In this document: in pieces, positions 63,721 through 64,000 of the stretch
How the letters are laid out: each line of letters begins with the position of its first letter
How positions within the stretch are numbered: the first letter of the stretch is position 1
Assembly: GCA_052033935.1 (NCBI GenBank)
Contig: JBPOJE010000011.1
Location: 124,001-188,000 of the forward strand
Origin: JAGVUD01 sp052033935
Lineage (GTDB): Bacteria > Armatimonadota > UBA5829 > DSUL01
DNA: 64,000 bases
Reading direction: 5' to 3'
Position numbers and translations under genes: made by a program
The notes under the pieces: model-generated
Told to the model about the DNA's origin: nothing
Database searches by the model: none
Seen by the model: the letters and a program-made list of their open reading frames with translations, nothing else

Positions 63721-64000
63721 CGGGATCAGCTCGAGCACAGCGGGTTCGAGGAAGTACACCCCCGTGTTGGCGGCGTTCGAGAACATGCTGCTGCCCCTGG
63801 GCTTCTCGACGAAACGGGTGATGCGTCCCCGCTCGTTGACGAGCGCGATGCCGTACTCGGACGGGTCCTCGACGAGAGACAGCGCGATAGTGCACAGCGC
63901 CCTCTTCTCTTTGTGATTGCTCAGAATGCGGGTGAGGTCGAAGTCCGAGATGTCGTCGCCGCCGATGACAACAAACGTGTCGTCGAAGAAGTCCTCGGCC
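63238..64000 (-). CDS. Sugar nucleotidyltransferase (mannose-1-phosphate guanylyltransferase-like), 5' end outside window
   Basis: The frame is open to the window edge. Visible from the edge: FVVIGGDDISDFDLTRILSN (the GDD-type metal/sugar site), EYGIALVNERGRITRFVEKP, NTGVYFLEPAVLELIPKG, MYGFGKDLLPLLIERKMRLY and YWRDIGNLTEYRQTHYDVL. A left-handed beta-helix end follows (IGNNCRIEAGAHVQEYSVLA). This is the core and C-terminal part of an NDP-sugar pyrophosphorylase of the GDP-mannose/glucose-1-phosphate group, giving activated sugar for glycan synthesis; roughly the first 100 residues are missing. A truncated copy lies at 57843-58325. The base specificity is not decidable without the N-terminus. 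Confidence 0.88.
   Translation of the reverse strand, partial: AEDFFDDTFVVIGGDDISDFDLTRILSNHKEKRALCTIALSLVEDPSEYGIALVNERGRITRFVEKPRGSSMFSNAANTGVYFLEPAVLELIPKGVMYGFGKDLLPLLIERKMRLYGHLTSSYWRDIGNLTEYRQTHYDVLDGRITLNLPYKEARKYVWMGENVEIDPTAKIEYPVVIGNNCRIEAGAHVQEYSVLADGCVVESGATVRQSILWPEAAVLRDTCIERCVVGRGCRVQSNAAVFDGVIVSPKRA

Overview
The window is GC-rich bacterial chromosome. It has no 16S rRNA, so placement rests on gene content. H-X9-DG-type pseudopilins, a PEP-CTERM protein, a Tat-exported Gfo/Idh/MocA protein, many secreted glycoside hydrolases, formylglycine-generating-enzyme (FGE) fold fragments and long multidomain exported proteins together suggest an Armatimonadota-like or Planctomycetota-like free-living polysaccharide degrader. 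Armatimonadota is my preferred guess.

Bases 1-12,170 form a carbohydrate locus: an FGGY kinase cut by the window edge, a class I aldolase, then a minus-strand run of a frameshifted DeoR regulator, Gfo/Idh/MocA protein, amidohydrolase, an odd symporter-start/beta-propeller fusion and a GH2 beta-mannosidase. A tRNA-Ser(UGA), a GH130 phosphorylase and KDPG aldolase follow. Bases 12,300-23,600 are a damaged zone. It holds a 1666-residue NHL/FN3/repeat protein with a pseudopilin just upstream, among broken genes: two FGE fragments, a tail-collar protein, an OB-like secreted protein and a DUF1998-nuclease remnant. Bases 23,700-35,000 hold a pectate-lyase-fold protein, a large GH5-like lipoprotein, clpS, rplY, a DUF6259-like hydrolase, a thymidylate-synthase-like protein and a membrane propeller protein.

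Bases 35,000-53,100 are mostly housekeeping: serS, a small basic protein, YbjQ, an LCP protein, a TPR/ABC cassette, a DUF1573-rhodanese-DoxX/MauE-zinc ribbon operon, an SGNH/BNR giant protein, panD, an M48 peptidase, valS with a zinc-ribbon insert, a ThuA protein and an HNH protein.

The most interesting part is 53,100-64,000. A clear cobalamin riboswitch (53725-53910) controls a three-gene operon of pseudopilin, exported discoidin/OB-like protein and PEP-CTERM protein. I interpret this as a candidate surface B12-capture system. It is bounded on both sides by copies of a two-hairpin repeat whose stems vary while the loops stay constant and complementary. A third copy lies near a REP-associated tyrosine transposase (RAYT), which is itself flanked by inverted hairpins. 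The RAYT, a caspase/gingipain-like exported peptidase and its translationally coupled membrane partner sit between two direct copies of the 3' part of a sugar nucleotidyltransferase gene.

A tandem OB-like module pair recurs in four otherwise unrelated exported proteins of the window, including the putative B12 protein and the peptidase. Pseudopilin genes twice sit directly upstream of a large exported protein. All family names come from motif recognition only; no database search was possible.
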